Source of the DNA: Solirubrobacter sp963837485
GTDB taxonomy: Bacteria; Actinomycetota; Thermoleophilia; Solirubrobacterales; Solirubrobacteraceae
Reading direction: 5' to 3'
Length of the DNA: 64,000 nt
Assembly: GCA_963837485.1 (NCBI GenBank)
Contig: CAWINP010000003.1
Location: 1-64,000, forward strand
The notes beneath the pieces are model-generated. The model was not told the origin of the DNA. It was given only the letters and a program-made list of their open reading frames with translations, and ran no database searches. Every line of letters starts with the position of its first letter. Within the stretch, counting starts at the first letter, position 1. Positions 33,584-42,270 of the stretch are shown piece after piece. The position numbers and the translations under genes are program-made.

Positions 33584-34672
33584 GTGGAGCGTCGCGCCCA
33601 GCACCTGCTCGATGCGCTCGTGCCGCTCTTCACCGCGGCGATCATCGTCATGGGCGGCGTCGTCCACAACGGCGACGCCCACCCGGCGGAGGTGCTGGTC
33701 GGCGCCGCCGCCGGCCTCTCACTCGCCGGCCGAAGACGCGCTCCGGGCGTCACGCTCGCCGTCTCCGGGGCGCTCACGCTGGTGCTCCTGCACCTCTCGC
33801 CCGCCGCCGGCGCTACCGCGGTGATCGCCCCGGCGGTCGCCCTCTACTCGCTCGCGGTGCGCAGCGGACCGCGGCAGCGCGCCATCGCCGCCTGCACCGC
33901 GCTGGTCGCCGTCGTGATCGCCGATCTGCTGCACGGCGGCGACCCGACGTTGCTGCGCACGCTCGGACATGCCCTGCTGATCGCGATCCCCCTGCTGATC
34001 GCCGACGTGCACCGGACCCGTCATGCGAACCTCGAGCTGCTCCAGCAGCGCAGCGCCGAGCGCGAACGGCTGCGCATCGCGCGCGACCTTCACGACGTGA
34101 TCGCCCACACGCTGACGACGATCAACGTTCAAGCCGCCACCGCCGCGCAGCTCATAGACCGCGATCCGGCGCATGCGCGCAGCGCGCTGGAGACGATCGA
34201 GGACGCCAGCCGCGACGCGATCGCCGAGCTGCGCGCGGTCCTCGGCGTGCTGCGCTCCGACCACGACGCGCCGTTGGCGCCGGCGCCGGGCCTCGACCAA
34301 CTCGGCGATCTGGTCGCCCGTGCACGGGCCGACGGGGTGCCCGTCGAGCTGGACATCGACGGCGAGCGGCCCGATCGCCTGCCGGACGGAGTCTCGCTCG
34401 CCGCGTTCCGCATCGTGCAGGAGTCGCTCACGAACGCGCGCCGCCACGCCGCCGGAGCCGCGGTTCGGATCGCGCTCGCGTTCGACCGCGCGGGCCTCAC
34501 CGTGGTGGTCGAGAACGGCACGGCGACGACGCCACACGTCAACGGCGCGCCGCCGGGCGTCGGCATCATGGGGATGCGCGAGCGCGCGAGCACCGTCGGC
34601 GGGACGCTGGATGCGGGACCCGTCGCGAGCGGCTTCCGAGTGCTCGCACGGCTGCCGTGCGCGCGCTCATGA
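33584..34672 (+). CDS. NarL-system sensor histidine kinase (HisKA_3)
   Basis: GTG 33584 is the first start after which the frame looks protein-like (EERRAQHLLDALVPLF region); the frame is open upstream. Five or six membrane helices occupy residues 8-140. The dimerisation/phospho-acceptor helix reads RERLRIARDLHDVIAHTLTT, with His in DLHD. The ATPase domain has the N box (ESLTNARRHAAGAA) and G box (PPGVGIMGMRERA). Sensing is probably by the membrane part, a layout found in kinases for envelope stress linked to ABC exporters, like the one encoded divergently. It overlaps the regulator by ATGA. Confidence 0.88.
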   Translation: MERRAQHLLDALVPLFTAAIIVMGGVVHNGDAHPAEVLVGAAAGLSLAGRRRAPGVTLAVSGALTLVLLHLSPAAGATAVIAPAVALYSLAVRSGPRQRAIAACTALVAVVIADLLHGGDPTLLRTLGHALLIAIPLLIADVHRTRHANLELLQQRSAERERLRIARDLHDVIAHTLTTINVQAATAAQLIDRDPAHARSALETIEDASRDAIAELRAVLGVLRSDHDAPLAPAPGLDQLGDLVARARADGVPVELDIDGERPDRLPDGVSLAAFRIVQESLTNARRHAAGAAVRIALAFDRAGLTVVVENGTATTPHVNGAPPGVGIMGMRERASTVGGTLDAGPVASGFRVLARLPCARS

Positions 34673-35334
34673 TCCGCGTACTCGTCGCCGACGACCAGGC
34701 CGCGGTACGCGGTGGGTTCTCCGCTCTGATCGACGCCCAGGACGAGATGCAGGTCGTCGCTGAGGCAACGAACGGGCGCGAGGCCGTCGACCTCGCGCGG
34801 CGGGTACTACCGCGCGTCGTGCTGATGGACATCCGCATGCCGGTGCTCAACGGCCTCGAGGCCACGCACCTCATCTGTGCCGACGCCCAGCTCGCCGGCA
34901 GCCGGGTGCTGGTGCTCACGACGTTCGACCTCGACGACTACGTGTATGGCGCGCTGCGCGCGGGAGCAAGCGGCTTCCTGCTCAAGGACACTCGCCCCCG
35001 GGACCTTCTGCAGGCGATCGAGACGGTCGCCGCCGGCGAAGCGCTGCTCGCGCCCACCGTCACGCGGCGGCTGATCGCCGAGTTCGCCGCCCGCCGGGAT
35101 CCCGCGCAGCCGCCGGCCGAGCTCGCCGCGCTGACCGAGCGCGAGCGGGAGATCATGCGCCTGGTCGCCGAGGGCCTCACCAATGCCGAGATCGCCGGCC
35201 GTCTCGTGATCAGCCCGCTGACCGCCAAGACCCACGTCAGCAACGTGCTGCGCAAGCTCGGCTGCCGCGACCGCGCGGCATTGGTCGTGCTGGCCTACGA
35301 GTCCGGCCTGATCACGCCCGGGCGCCCCGTCTAG
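34669..35334 (+). CDS. NarL/LuxR-family response regulator
   Basis: The 221-residue protein has a receiver domain (VADDQAAVRGGFSAL, phospho-acceptor Asp in VVLMDIRMPV, FLLKDTRP lysine) and a C-terminal LuxR helix-turn-helix (LTEREREIMRLVAEGLTNAE, LTAKTHVSNVLRKLGCRDR). Partner of the kinase it overlaps by four bases. The likely target is the divergent ABC exporter operon. Confidence 0.92.
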   Translation: MIRVLVADDQAAVRGGFSALIDAQDEMQVVAEATNGREAVDLARRVLPRVVLMDIRMPVLNGLEATHLICADAQLAGSRVLVLTTFDLDDYVYGALRAGASGFLLKDTRPRDLLQAIETVAAGEALLAPTVTRRLIAEFAARRDPAQPPAELAALTEREREIMRLVAEGLTNAEIAGRLVISPLTAKTHVSNVLRKLGCRDRAALVVLAYESGLITPGRPV

Positions 35335-35372
35335 CTGGGCGCCCCCGTCGGCAGCGCCTCGGCGCCCGACCG

Positions 35373-35400
35373 TTGGCGAACCGATCGGAAAAGATATAGG
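35373..35400 (+). promoter_or_regulatory. Sigma-A-like promoter of the aldehyde dehydrogenase
   Basis: TTGGCG (35373-35378), 16-base spacer, TATAGG (35395-35400), with AAAAGATATAGGAT matching the promoter before the importer operon (37004-37032). The leader of about 25 bases ends in an AGGAAAGGA ribosome site. Confidence 0.55.
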
Positions 35401-35431
35401 ATCGTCGCTGGCGGCCGCCAGGAAAGGACAC

Positions 35432-36973
35432 ATGGCAGACATCGACCACCTCGCGACCGTGGCGTCCGAGCCCGCCCTCGGCGAGATCGGAACCCAGCTT
35501 CATTTCATCGACGGCGAGTTCGTGCCGAGCCGGGAGGGCTCGACGTTCACGACGCTCGATCCCACCACCAACGCCCCGCTGGCCGAGGTGGCGGACGGAA
35601 GGAGCGCAGACGTCGACGCGGCGGTCGCCGCGGCTCGCCGGGCGTTCGACGACGGCCCCTGGCCTCGGCTGCCGGCCGCGGAGCGCGCGCGGGTGCTGCG
35701 GCGGATCGCCGCCGCCATCCGCGCGCACGCGCGGGAGCTGATCGAGCTCGAGGTGCGCGACACCGGCATGCCGATCGCGCAGATGCACGGGCTGGCGGCC
35801 CGGGCGGCCCAGAACTTCGACTACTACGCCGGCGTGCTGGGAGAGCTGCACGGGCGCTCGTTCCAGGTGGGCGAGGAGTTCGTCAACTACACCGTCCGCA
35901 AGCCGGGCGGCGTGACCGGGTTGATCATGCCCTGGAACGCGCCGCTGATGCTGTCGACGTGGCGCATCGCGCCGGCACTGGCGGCGGGGAACACGATCGT
36001 CCTCAAGCCGGCCGAGTGGTCGCCGCTGACCGCGACGCGCATGTCGGAGCTCTTCCAGGAAGCCGGCCTCGCCGACGGCGTCTTCAACCTCGTGCACGGC
36101 TTCGGCGAGACGGCGGGCGCCCCGCTGTCGAGCCACCCGGGCGTGAATCTGATCTGCTTCACGGGAGAGCCGTCGACGGGGTCGCTCGTCATGGCGGCGG
36201 GCGCGCCCACACTCAAGCGCCACTCGCTCGAGCTGGGCGGCAAGTCGCCGGTCGTCGTCTTCGCCGACGCGGATCCCGACCTGGCGGTCGATGCGGCGCT
36301 GGCCCAGATCTTCACGATGAACGGGCAGCGCTGCACGGCGGGCTCGCGCCTGCTGGTCGAGCGCCCGCTCTATGACCGGATCGTCGACGCGATCGCCGCG
36401 CGCGCGGCGAACATCCGCGTCGGCGACCCCTTCGACGAGCGCACCGAGCTCGGGCCGCTGATCCACCCTGAGCACCACCAGCGCGTCCTCGCCTACATCG
36501 AGGACGCGCGGCGAGACGGCGCGCGGATCGTCGCCGGCGGCGGCCGCCCGGACCACCTGCCCGGCGGCAACTTCCTCTCGGCGACGGTCATCGCCGACGT
36601 CACCGAGGGGATGTCGGTCTTCCAGGAGGAGATCTTCGGCCCGGTGCTCGTGGCCACGCCGTTCGACGGCGAGGAGGAGGCGATCCGCCTCGCCAACGCG
36701 ACGCCGTACGGCCTGGCCGCCTACGTGTGGACCAACGACGTCAAGCGGGCCCACCGCGTCGCGCACGCGATCGACACCGGCATGTGCTGGATCAACTCGC
36801 ACAACGTGCGCGACCTGCGCACGCCGTTCGGCGGCGTCAAGGCGTCGGGCATCGGCCGGGAGGGAGGCGACTACGCGTTCGACTTCTACTGCGACGTCGA
36901 GGTCGTCCACGTCGCGCTCGGGTCCCACGCGATCCCGAAGCTGGGGACGTCCCCGGCGGACGCCTGTGATTGA
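35432..36973 (+). CDS. hpaE: HpaE-like semialdehyde dehydrogenase
   Basis: A 513-residue NAD(P)-dependent aldehyde dehydrogenase. Catalytic Cys301 lies in NGQRCTAGSR and Glu267 in LELGGKSP; the cofactor loop is GNTIVLKPAEWSP. The C-terminal TPFGGVKASGIGREGGDYAF and a last segment with GSHAIPKLG match 5-carboxymethyl-2-hydroxymuconate semialdehyde dehydrogenase of homoprotocatechuate breakdown more closely than betaine-type enzymes. No other hpa ring-cleavage genes are in the window, so the exact aldehyde is uncertain; a related aromatic-derived semialdehyde is the safer reading. The downstream importer shares its promoter pattern. Confidence 0.85.
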   Translation: MADIDHLATVASEPALGEIGTQLHFIDGEFVPSREGSTFTTLDPTTNAPLAEVADGRSADVDAAVAAARRAFDDGPWPRLPAAERARVLRRIAAAIRAHARELIELEVRDTGMPIAQMHGLAARAAQNFDYYAGVLGELHGRSFQVGEEFVNYTVRKPGGVTGLIMPWNAPLMLSTWRIAPALAAGNTIVLKPAEWSPLTATRMSELFQEAGLADGVFNLVHGFGETAGAPLSSHPGVNLICFTGEPSTGSLVMAAGAPTLKRHSLELGGKSPVVVFADADPDLAVDAALAQIFTMNGQRCTAGSRLLVERPLYDRIVDAIAARAANIRVGDPFDERTELGPLIHPEHHQRVLAYIEDARRDGARIVAGGGRPDHLPGGNFLSATVIADVTEGMSVFQEEIFGPVLVATPFDGEEEAIRLANATPYGLAAYVWTNDVKRAHRVAHAIDTGMCWINSHNVRDLRTPFGGVKASGIGREGGDYAFDFYCDVEVVHVALGSHAIPKLGTSPADACD

Positions 36974-36976
36974 TCG

Positions 36977-37000
36977 CCGGTGGCGAATCTCCGCCGCCGG
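36977..37000. terminator. Hairpin after the dehydrogenase gene
   Basis: A 9-bp stem CCGGTGGCG/CGCCGCCGG (one T-G pair) with a 6-base loop starts four bases after the stop. No T-run follows; it may separate the dehydrogenase from the importer operon, which has its own promoter. Confidence 0.4.
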
Positions 37001-37003
37001 GGC

Positions 37004-37032
37004 TTGCATATTTGTGATGAAAAACATATAGG
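37004..37032 (+). promoter_or_regulatory. Sigma-A-like promoter of the importer operon
   Basis: TTGCAT (37004-37009), 17-base spacer, TATAGG (37027-37032). The AAAACATATAGGAT context repeats the promoter at 35373-35400. It implies transcription starts near 37039, which rules out an ATG at 37033 as the start of the ATPase gene. Confidence 0.6.
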
Positions 37033-37093
37033 ATGTGGCAAAGTGATCCGCGCGGCTTGCCGGCCGCGGGAGATCGGGAGGAGCGAAAAGCAA

Positions 37094-37120
37094 GTGTTCG
37101 ACCCGGACACGGACACGTAG
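37094..37120 (+). CDS. Eight-codon leader peptide coupled to the importer ATPase
   Basis: GTG 37094 has a strong ribosome site (GGGAGGAGCG). It codes for MFDPDTDT and stops at TAG 37118-37120, whose G begins the GTG of the ATPase gene (TAGTG). The ATPase GTG has no good ribosome site of its own, so re-initiation after this mini-ORF is plausible. Function may be translational coupling only. Confidence 0.4.
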   Translation: MFDPDTDT

Positions 37121-38694
37121 TGAGCACCGCAGGCACACAGCGGTTCAGCGACGGCCAGCCCCGCACGCAGGGCTCGCCGGCGCCGCTCCTGCGGGTGACC
37201 GATGTCGCGAAGGCGTTCGGTCCCACCCAGGCGGTGCGCGACGCGTCGTTCGAGCTGCGCGCGGGAGAGGTCCTCGCGCTCGTCGGCGAGAACGGCTGCG
37301 GCAAGTCGACGATGGTCAAGATCCTCAGCGGCGTGCACCTGCCCGACGCGGGCGCGATCGAGCTCGACGGCGAGGTCGTCGGGCCGCTGTCAACGCCCCA
37401 GCAGGCCCAGCGGCGCGGCATCGTCACGGTCTTCCAGGAGGTGCTCGTCGCCGAGTCGTGCTCGGTGCTCGACAACGTCTGGCTGGGCATCGACGGCACC
37501 TGGCGCACGCGCGTATCTCTACGCGACAAGCGCGCCCGCGCACGCGCGGTGCTCGGCGAGCTGCTCGGGCGCGACGTCGACCTCGGGATGGCGGTCGAGG
37601 GCCTGTCGCTCTCGGACCGGCAGGCCTGCGGCATCGTCCGCGCGCTTCTGCGCGACCCGAAGATCCTGATCCTCGACGAGGCGACCTCCGCGCTCGACGT
37701 GGCCACGCGCGATCGCCTGTTCGCCATGGTCGGCGCGCTCTCGCGCGAGGGAGTCGGCGTGATCTTCATCACGCACCGCATGGACGAGATCGAGCAGATC
37801 GGCGACCGGATCACCGTGATGCGCTCGGGCGTGACGGTGGCCGACCTCGACCGCGGTCACTGGCGGCCGCAGCAGCTCGTGCACCTGATGACCGGGGCGG
37901 ACGCGCTGGGCAGCGAGGAGCAGGACCGGCTGACGCCGGTGGCCAGCCGCCGCGGCGACGCGGTGCTCAGCGTCCGCGGGCTGCGGCTGCGCCCGGATGG
38001 GCAGCCGATCGACCTCGAGGTCCGCGCCGGCGAGCTCATCGGCCTGGCCGGCCTGGAGGGCCACGGCGGCAACACGTTCCTCGAGGCGCTGCGCGGCGGC
38101 GTGGTGACCGAGGGCGAGGTCGTCCGCCACCTCGATGGCCGCGAGGCCGTCATCGGCTCTCCCGCCGACGCGGCCGACCATGACATCGCGTACGTGCCCC
38201 GCGAGCGCCGCCTGGACGCCGTGTTCAGCTGGATGTCGACGCGCGAGAACTTCGCGCTGCCGACACTCGCACGCGACGGGCGCTTCGGCTGGCTGAGGAC
38301 GCGGTCCTCGCGACGTCGCCTCGCCGCCTACGTCGACCGCCTCGGCATCGTGCTCGGCTCCCCGGAGCACCCGATCACGACCCTCTCGGGCGGCAACCAG
38401 CAGAAGGTGATCATCGCGCGCTGGCTGGCCTACGGCCCGCGCGTCCTGCTGCTCAACGACCCCACGCGCGGCATCGACATCGGCGCGAAGAACGACCTCT
38501 ACGCGCTGTTCGGCGCGCTGGCCGCGGAAGGGCTGGCGGTCGTGATGCTGTCCACCGAGCTCGACGAGCACGTCGAGCTGATGGATCGCGTCCTGGTCTT
38601 CCGCGAGCACGAGCTTTTCCAGGAGTTCCAGCGCAGCGAGGTCACGCGCGAGCGGCTGGTCGCGGCGTTCTTCGGCGAGCAGAGCGAGGCCTGA
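37120..38694 (+). CDS. Sugar-type ABC importer ATPase (RbsA/MglA class)
   Basis: The 524-residue protein has two ABC domains. Domain one: Walker A GENGCGKST, degenerate signature SLSDRQACGIVRALL, Walker B ILILDEATSALD, switch His in FITHRMDE. Domain two: Walker A is degraded to LEGHGGN, signature TTLSGGNQQKVIIARWL, Walker B VLLLNDPTRGIDIG. This arrangement is usual for ribose/galactose-type importers. GTG 37120 is chosen over ATG 37033 for the promoter reason. It forms an operon with the fused permease and the binding lipoprotein. Confidence 0.9.
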   Translation: MSTAGTQRFSDGQPRTQGSPAPLLRVTDVAKAFGPTQAVRDASFELRAGEVLALVGENGCGKSTMVKILSGVHLPDAGAIELDGEVVGPLSTPQQAQRRGIVTVFQEVLVAESCSVLDNVWLGIDGTWRTRVSLRDKRARARAVLGELLGRDVDLGMAVEGLSLSDRQACGIVRALLRDPKILILDEATSALDVATRDRLFAMVGALSREGVGVIFITHRMDEIEQIGDRITVMRSGVTVADLDRGHWRPQQLVHLMTGADALGSEEQDRLTPVASRRGDAVLSVRGLRLRPDGQPIDLEVRAGELIGLAGLEGHGGNTFLEALRGGVVTEGEVVRHLDGREAVIGSPADAADHDIAYVPRERRLDAVFSWMSTRENFALPTLARDGRFGWLRTRSSRRRLAAYVDRLGIVLGSPEHPITTLSGGNQQKVIIARWLAYGPRVLLLNDPTRGIDIGAKNDLYALFGALAAEGLAVVMLSTELDEHVELMDRVLVFREHELFQEFQRSEVTRERLVAAFFGEQSEA

Positions 38695-38695
38695 C

Positions 38696-40819
38696 ATGGC
38701 GCAACTGTCGATGGAGCCCCAGTCCGCCGTCGGGCACGAGCGGGTCGCCGCGCACACCACCAAGCAGCGGCTGACCCACCTCGCCCAGCACAACAGCTGG
38801 GGATTCGCCGCGCTGCTGATGGTCGCCGTGCTCGTCGCGACGCTCGTCAAGGACAGCGGCAACTTCGGCGTCTCCGACCAGCTCGCGATCGCGGCGCCGA
38901 TGATCCTCGCGGCGATGGCCAGCGCGCCGTCGATCATCGGCCGCGGGTTCGACCTCTCGATCTCGCCGCTGCTGGTCTTCTGCGGCGCCGTGTACGTCGT
39001 GTGGCTGGCGCCGCACGGCCTCGGCGGCGTGATCGCGGTGCCGATCGTCCTCGGCGTCGGCCTGCTCGCCGGCCTCGTCACCGGCCTGATCATCACGCTG
39101 CTGCGGATCCAGCCGGTCGTGGTGACGCTCGGCATGTACTTCGCGCTGCAGGGCGTCGACCTGCTGATCGCGCCCAACCCGGCTTCGCTGGGCGAGGGGG
39201 ACCGCTGGATCTATCACCTGGCGGGCCACGTCGGCCCGATCCCGGGCGCGGTCTTCACGATCGGCGTCCCGCTGCTGATCTGGTACGGGCTCAAGCGCAT
39301 CCCGTTCCGCGGCCTGCTCTACGCCGTCGGCTCCAACGACGCGACAGCGTTCTCCAGCGGCGTCAACGTGACCGCAGTACGCGTCGCGAGCTACGCCCTC
39401 GGCGGCCTGTTCGCCGGGTTCGGCGGCCTCGCGCTCACCGCGCTGGTGCGGTCGACGAACGCGTCGACGTCCACGCAGTACGCGCTGATCGCGATCGCGG
39501 CCGTCGTCCTCGGCGGCACGTCGCTGGCCGGCGGTCGCGGCGGCCTGATCGGCGTCGCCTTCGGCGCGTTCACGATCTACCTGTTCCAGAACCTCCTGTC
39601 GAGCTTCGAGGTCAACCCCGCCTGGCTGCAGATCGTCTACGGCGCGATCCTCATCATCGCCGTCGTGATCCAGGGCGCGCTGGTGCCCGAGGCCGGGATC
39701 GGCGGGCTGCGTGCGAAGCGGATGCCCGTGCTCCACCGCCGCACGCGCAGACGGTCGGGCCTGGAGCTGTCGACGATGGAGATCGGTCCCGTCGGCGGCG
39801 GCGATGCGGCCGTCGCCGCGGCGACGGCCGGCGCCGGAGGGCCGGTGGCGCGGGTGTGGGGCGCGCTGGTCCGCGTCCAGCAGCGGTTCCCGCTGATCCA
39901 GCTCGTGGCGCTCGCGGCCGTGTTCGCCTTCGGTGTGATCACGCTGCCCGGACTGGGCTCGTGGGTGAGCATCCGCTCGATCCTCGTCCTGGCGTCCCTG
40001 GTCGGGCTCGCCTCGTGCGGCCAGACGCTGCTGATCCTGATGGGCGGCTTCGACCTCTCGGTCTCCGGCTTCATCGTCGCCGGCGGCCTGACGGTCACCG
40101 CGCTGAACCTGAAGTACGGCATCAGCTTCGGCGCGGCCCTGGCGATCGCGCTCGTCGCGGCCACGATCCTCGGCGGCTTCGCCGGCTACATCTGCCACCG
40201 CTTCAGGATCAACCCACTTGTCGTGACGCTGGCGATGGGGTCGTTGGTCATCGGCCTCGTCAAGGTTCAGCTCGGCGAGCAGGCCAACGGCTATCCGACC
40301 GAGTGGATGCAGAAGCTCGCCATGCCGGTGACCAAGACGTTCGGGATCGGGATCCCGCCGGCGGTGTCGATCTGGGTGCTGGTCATCGTCCTGTTCGCGA
40401 TCTTCCTGCACCGCACGCGCCTCGGCCGCAACCTGTTCGCGACCGGCGCGAACCCGCGTGCGGCGGACTACGCGCTGATCAACACGCGGCGCGTCTGGAT
40501 GGCGGCGTTCGCGTTCAGCGCTGTGACCTCGACGCTGGTCGGGATCCTGATCGGCGGCTTCTCCGGCCAGGTGGTCGACACCGGCGGCGACGCCTACCTG
40601 TTCCAGAGCGTCGTCGCGGTCATCGTCGGCGGGACCATCTTCGGTGGGCCCGGCGACTACACCCGGACCGCCATCGGCGCGGTGTTCATCACCGTGCTCA
40701 TCACGGTCCTCGTCGGGCACGGCGCCAGCAAGGCCACGGAATTCATCGTCTACGGCGGAATCATCCTCGTCGCCGTCGCCATCTACGGCCGTGAGCGGAG
40801 GCTTCGCGACCGCGTCTGA
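38696..40819 (+). CDS. Fused double permease of the importer
   Basis: The 707-residue protein joins two RbsC/BPD_transp_2 permease domains in one chain, normally separate subunits. Domain one (residues 25-340) includes SIIGRGFDLSISPLLVFCGA and LVVTLGMYFALQGVDL-like LVVTLGMYF patterns; domain two (residues 385-700) includes LLILMGGFDLSVSGFIVAGG and INPLVVTLAMGSLVIGLVKV. A linker of about 60 residues rich in Gly, Ala and Arg lies between. Each half has the GFDLSxS motif that docks the ATPase. One nucleotide separates it from the ATPase gene. Fixed stoichiometry of two different halves suggests a heterodimeric channel. Confidence 0.9.
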   Translation: MAQLSMEPQSAVGHERVAAHTTKQRLTHLAQHNSWGFAALLMVAVLVATLVKDSGNFGVSDQLAIAAPMILAAMASAPSIIGRGFDLSISPLLVFCGAVYVVWLAPHGLGGVIAVPIVLGVGLLAGLVTGLIITLLRIQPVVVTLGMYFALQGVDLLIAPNPASLGEGDRWIYHLAGHVGPIPGAVFTIGVPLLIWYGLKRIPFRGLLYAVGSNDATAFSSGVNVTAVRVASYALGGLFAGFGGLALTALVRSTNASTSTQYALIAIAAVVLGGTSLAGGRGGLIGVAFGAFTIYLFQNLLSSFEVNPAWLQIVYGAILIIAVVIQGALVPEAGIGGLRAKRMPVLHRRTRRRSGLELSTMEIGPVGGGDAAVAAATAGAGGPVARVWGALVRVQQRFPLIQLVALAAVFAFGVITLPGLGSWVSIRSILVLASLVGLASCGQTLLILMGGFDLSVSGFIVAGGLTVTALNLKYGISFGAALAIALVAATILGGFAGYICHRFRINPLVVTLAMGSLVIGLVKVQLGEQANGYPTEWMQKLAMPVTKTFGIGIPPAVSIWVLVIVLFAIFLHRTRLGRNLFATGANPRAADYALINTRRVWMAAFAFSAVTSTLVGILIGGFSGQVVDTGGDAYLFQSVVAVIVGGTIFGGPGDYTRTAIGAVFITVLITVLVGHGASKATEFIVYGGIILVAVAIYGRERRLRDRV

Positions 40820-40846
40820 GCGGTCGTGTGAGGAGGGCAACCATCA

Positions 40847-42202
40847 GTGAGGAGGAGTGCAGTGAGTGAGCGAGCGGAGTGGCGCTGGCGGCAGTGGAGC
40901 CGCGTGGCGCTGGCGAGCCTCCTGGGCGCGGCGGCGCTGACCGTCGCCGCATGCGGGAGCGACAGCAGCGGCGACGGTGACAAGGCGTCCACGTCAGGGA
41001 CGCAGAAGCAGTCCACCAAGGAGATCCACGTCAAGCCCACGGGGGCCGCCAACGTCAAGGTCGGCACCGCGTGCGGCGACAGCGTCCCCGTCGGGCCGAA
41101 GAACCAGGAGGGAGAGGCCTTCCAGTCGATGTCCCAGCGGCTCAAGGACATCTACGGCAGCTATCCCGAAGAGGTCGTCACGAGCCCGTGGGCCACGCAG
41201 AAGATCACGGCCAAGCCCCCGTGGAAGATCGGCTACATCACGATCGGCATCTCGAACCAGTATCAGAACAACGTCCTCAAGCAGCTCAAGCAGGAGTTCG
41301 CCGAGGCGAAGGCCAAGGGCCTGGTCACGGGCGAGCTGGTCACCAACATCCCGCCGAGCCTCGCGCAGTCGACGCCTGAGAGCCAGATCTCGGCGATGAA
41401 GCAGATGGCCCGCCAGGGCGTCAACGCGATCATCATCAACCCCGCGGACTCGGTCGCCGAGTCGGCCACGATGGAGCAGCTCGGCCAGCAGGGAGTGCCG
41501 ATCATCCTCGCCGACGTCCCGCCCGCGCCGGGCTCGAAGTACCAGACGTCGACATGGACCCAGAACCAGGTCGAGGCCGACGCCGGCACGCTGGGCATCA
41601 TCGGGAAGGGCAACATCCTGATCGTCCGCGGCATCGCGGGCAACCAGAACGACAAGGTCCTCTACAACCAGAAGGTCCAGGACCTCAAGAACTGCCCGGA
41701 CATCAAGGTCGCCTCGGTGCTCTACGGCAACTGGGACAACGGCACCGTCAAGCAGGTCGTGTCGCAGTACCTGGCGGCGCACCCGCAGCCGGTCGACGGC
41801 GTCCTGCAGGACGGCGGCATGTTCGCCGGCGTCGTCCAGGCGTTCGAGTCGCGCGGCATCAAGGTCCCGCCGGTCGGCGTCGAGCAGTGCTACGCCGGCG
41901 ACCTCTCGTGGTGGCTGAAGAACATCGACACCTACAAGACCGCCGGCGGCTGCATCAACGGTCTCCAGGGCGGCTACGTCTACTTCAACGCGGCGCTGCG
42001 GATCCTGGCCAACAAGGGTCCGAAGTACAACCTCCTGTCGATGCCCGCGGTGGCCATCGACAACACCAACCTGAAGGCCTACGCACAGCCGGGCCTTCCG
42101 CTCACGTCCGACCTGGAGCTCCCGGGCCCCAAGACGGCGTGGTGCGACGACAAGTGCCTGGACGAGTACTTCAACGAGCCAGGACCGGCGACCGCCGGCT
42201 AG
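40847..42202 (+). CDS. Importer substrate-binding lipoprotein
   Basis: Two GTG starts are each preceded by a ribosome site: 40847 (GGAGGG) and 40862 (GGAGGAG); I list the longer. A lipobox (LTVAACGS) leads to a Ser/Gly/Asp linker. The rest (about residues 70-440) is a periplasmic-binding-protein type 1 sugar-class fold: IGYITIGISNQYQNNVLKQL, GVNAIIINPADSVAESATME, YQTSTWTQNQVEADAGTLGI, ILIVRGIAGNQND. Four Cys in the C-terminal half may form disulfides. It delivers its ligand to the fused permease. Cluster context suggests an aromatic or aromatic-linked ligand rather than a plain sugar. Confidence 0.88.
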   Translation: MRRSAVSERAEWRWRQWSRVALASLLGAAALTVAACGSDSSGDGDKASTSGTQKQSTKEIHVKPTGAANVKVGTACGDSVPVGPKNQEGEAFQSMSQRLKDIYGSYPEEVVTSPWATQKITAKPPWKIGYITIGISNQYQNNVLKQLKQEFAEAKAKGLVTGELVTNIPPSLAQSTPESQISAMKQMARQGVNAIIINPADSVAESATMEQLGQQGVPIILADVPPAPGSKYQTSTWTQNQVEADAGTLGIIGKGNILIVRGIAGNQNDKVLYNQKVQDLKNCPDIKVASVLYGNWDNGTVKQVVSQYLAAHPQPVDGVLQDGGMFAGVVQAFESRGIKVPPVGVEQCYAGDLSWWLKNIDTYKTAGGCINGLQGGYVYFNAALRILANKGPKYNLLSMPAVAIDNTNLKAYAQPGLPLTSDLELPGPKTAWCDDKCLDEYFNEPGPATAG

Positions 42203-42211
42203 CGAGAGCCA

Positions 42212-42241
42212 AGCGCGGCAGGCCTACGGGCCTGCCGCGCT
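42212..42241 (+). terminator. Strong stem-loop after the binding-protein gene
   Basis: A perfect 13-bp stem (AGCGCGGCAGGCC and its complement) with loop TACG begins nine bases after the stop. No T-run follows, so it may stabilise the upstream mRNA or only partly stop transcription into the next gene. Confidence 0.7.
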
Positions 42242-42270
42242 CGACCGCGGCGACGAAAGAGGAACCAGAC

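Noticed and set aside
37033..37119. ATG 37033 as the start of the importer ATPase
   Set aside because: It begins directly after the -10 box, upstream of the expected transcript start; the extra residues look random.
35312..37138. A long minus-strand frame opposite the aldehyde dehydrogenase
   Set aside because: Low-complexity product with no motif, against a full dehydrogenase with catalytic residues on the other strand.
38642..40840. A 732-codon open frame on the minus strand across the fused permease
   Set aside because: Its product is almost only D, R, E, H and Q without any domain; the plus strand has two recognisable permease domains and operon spacing.
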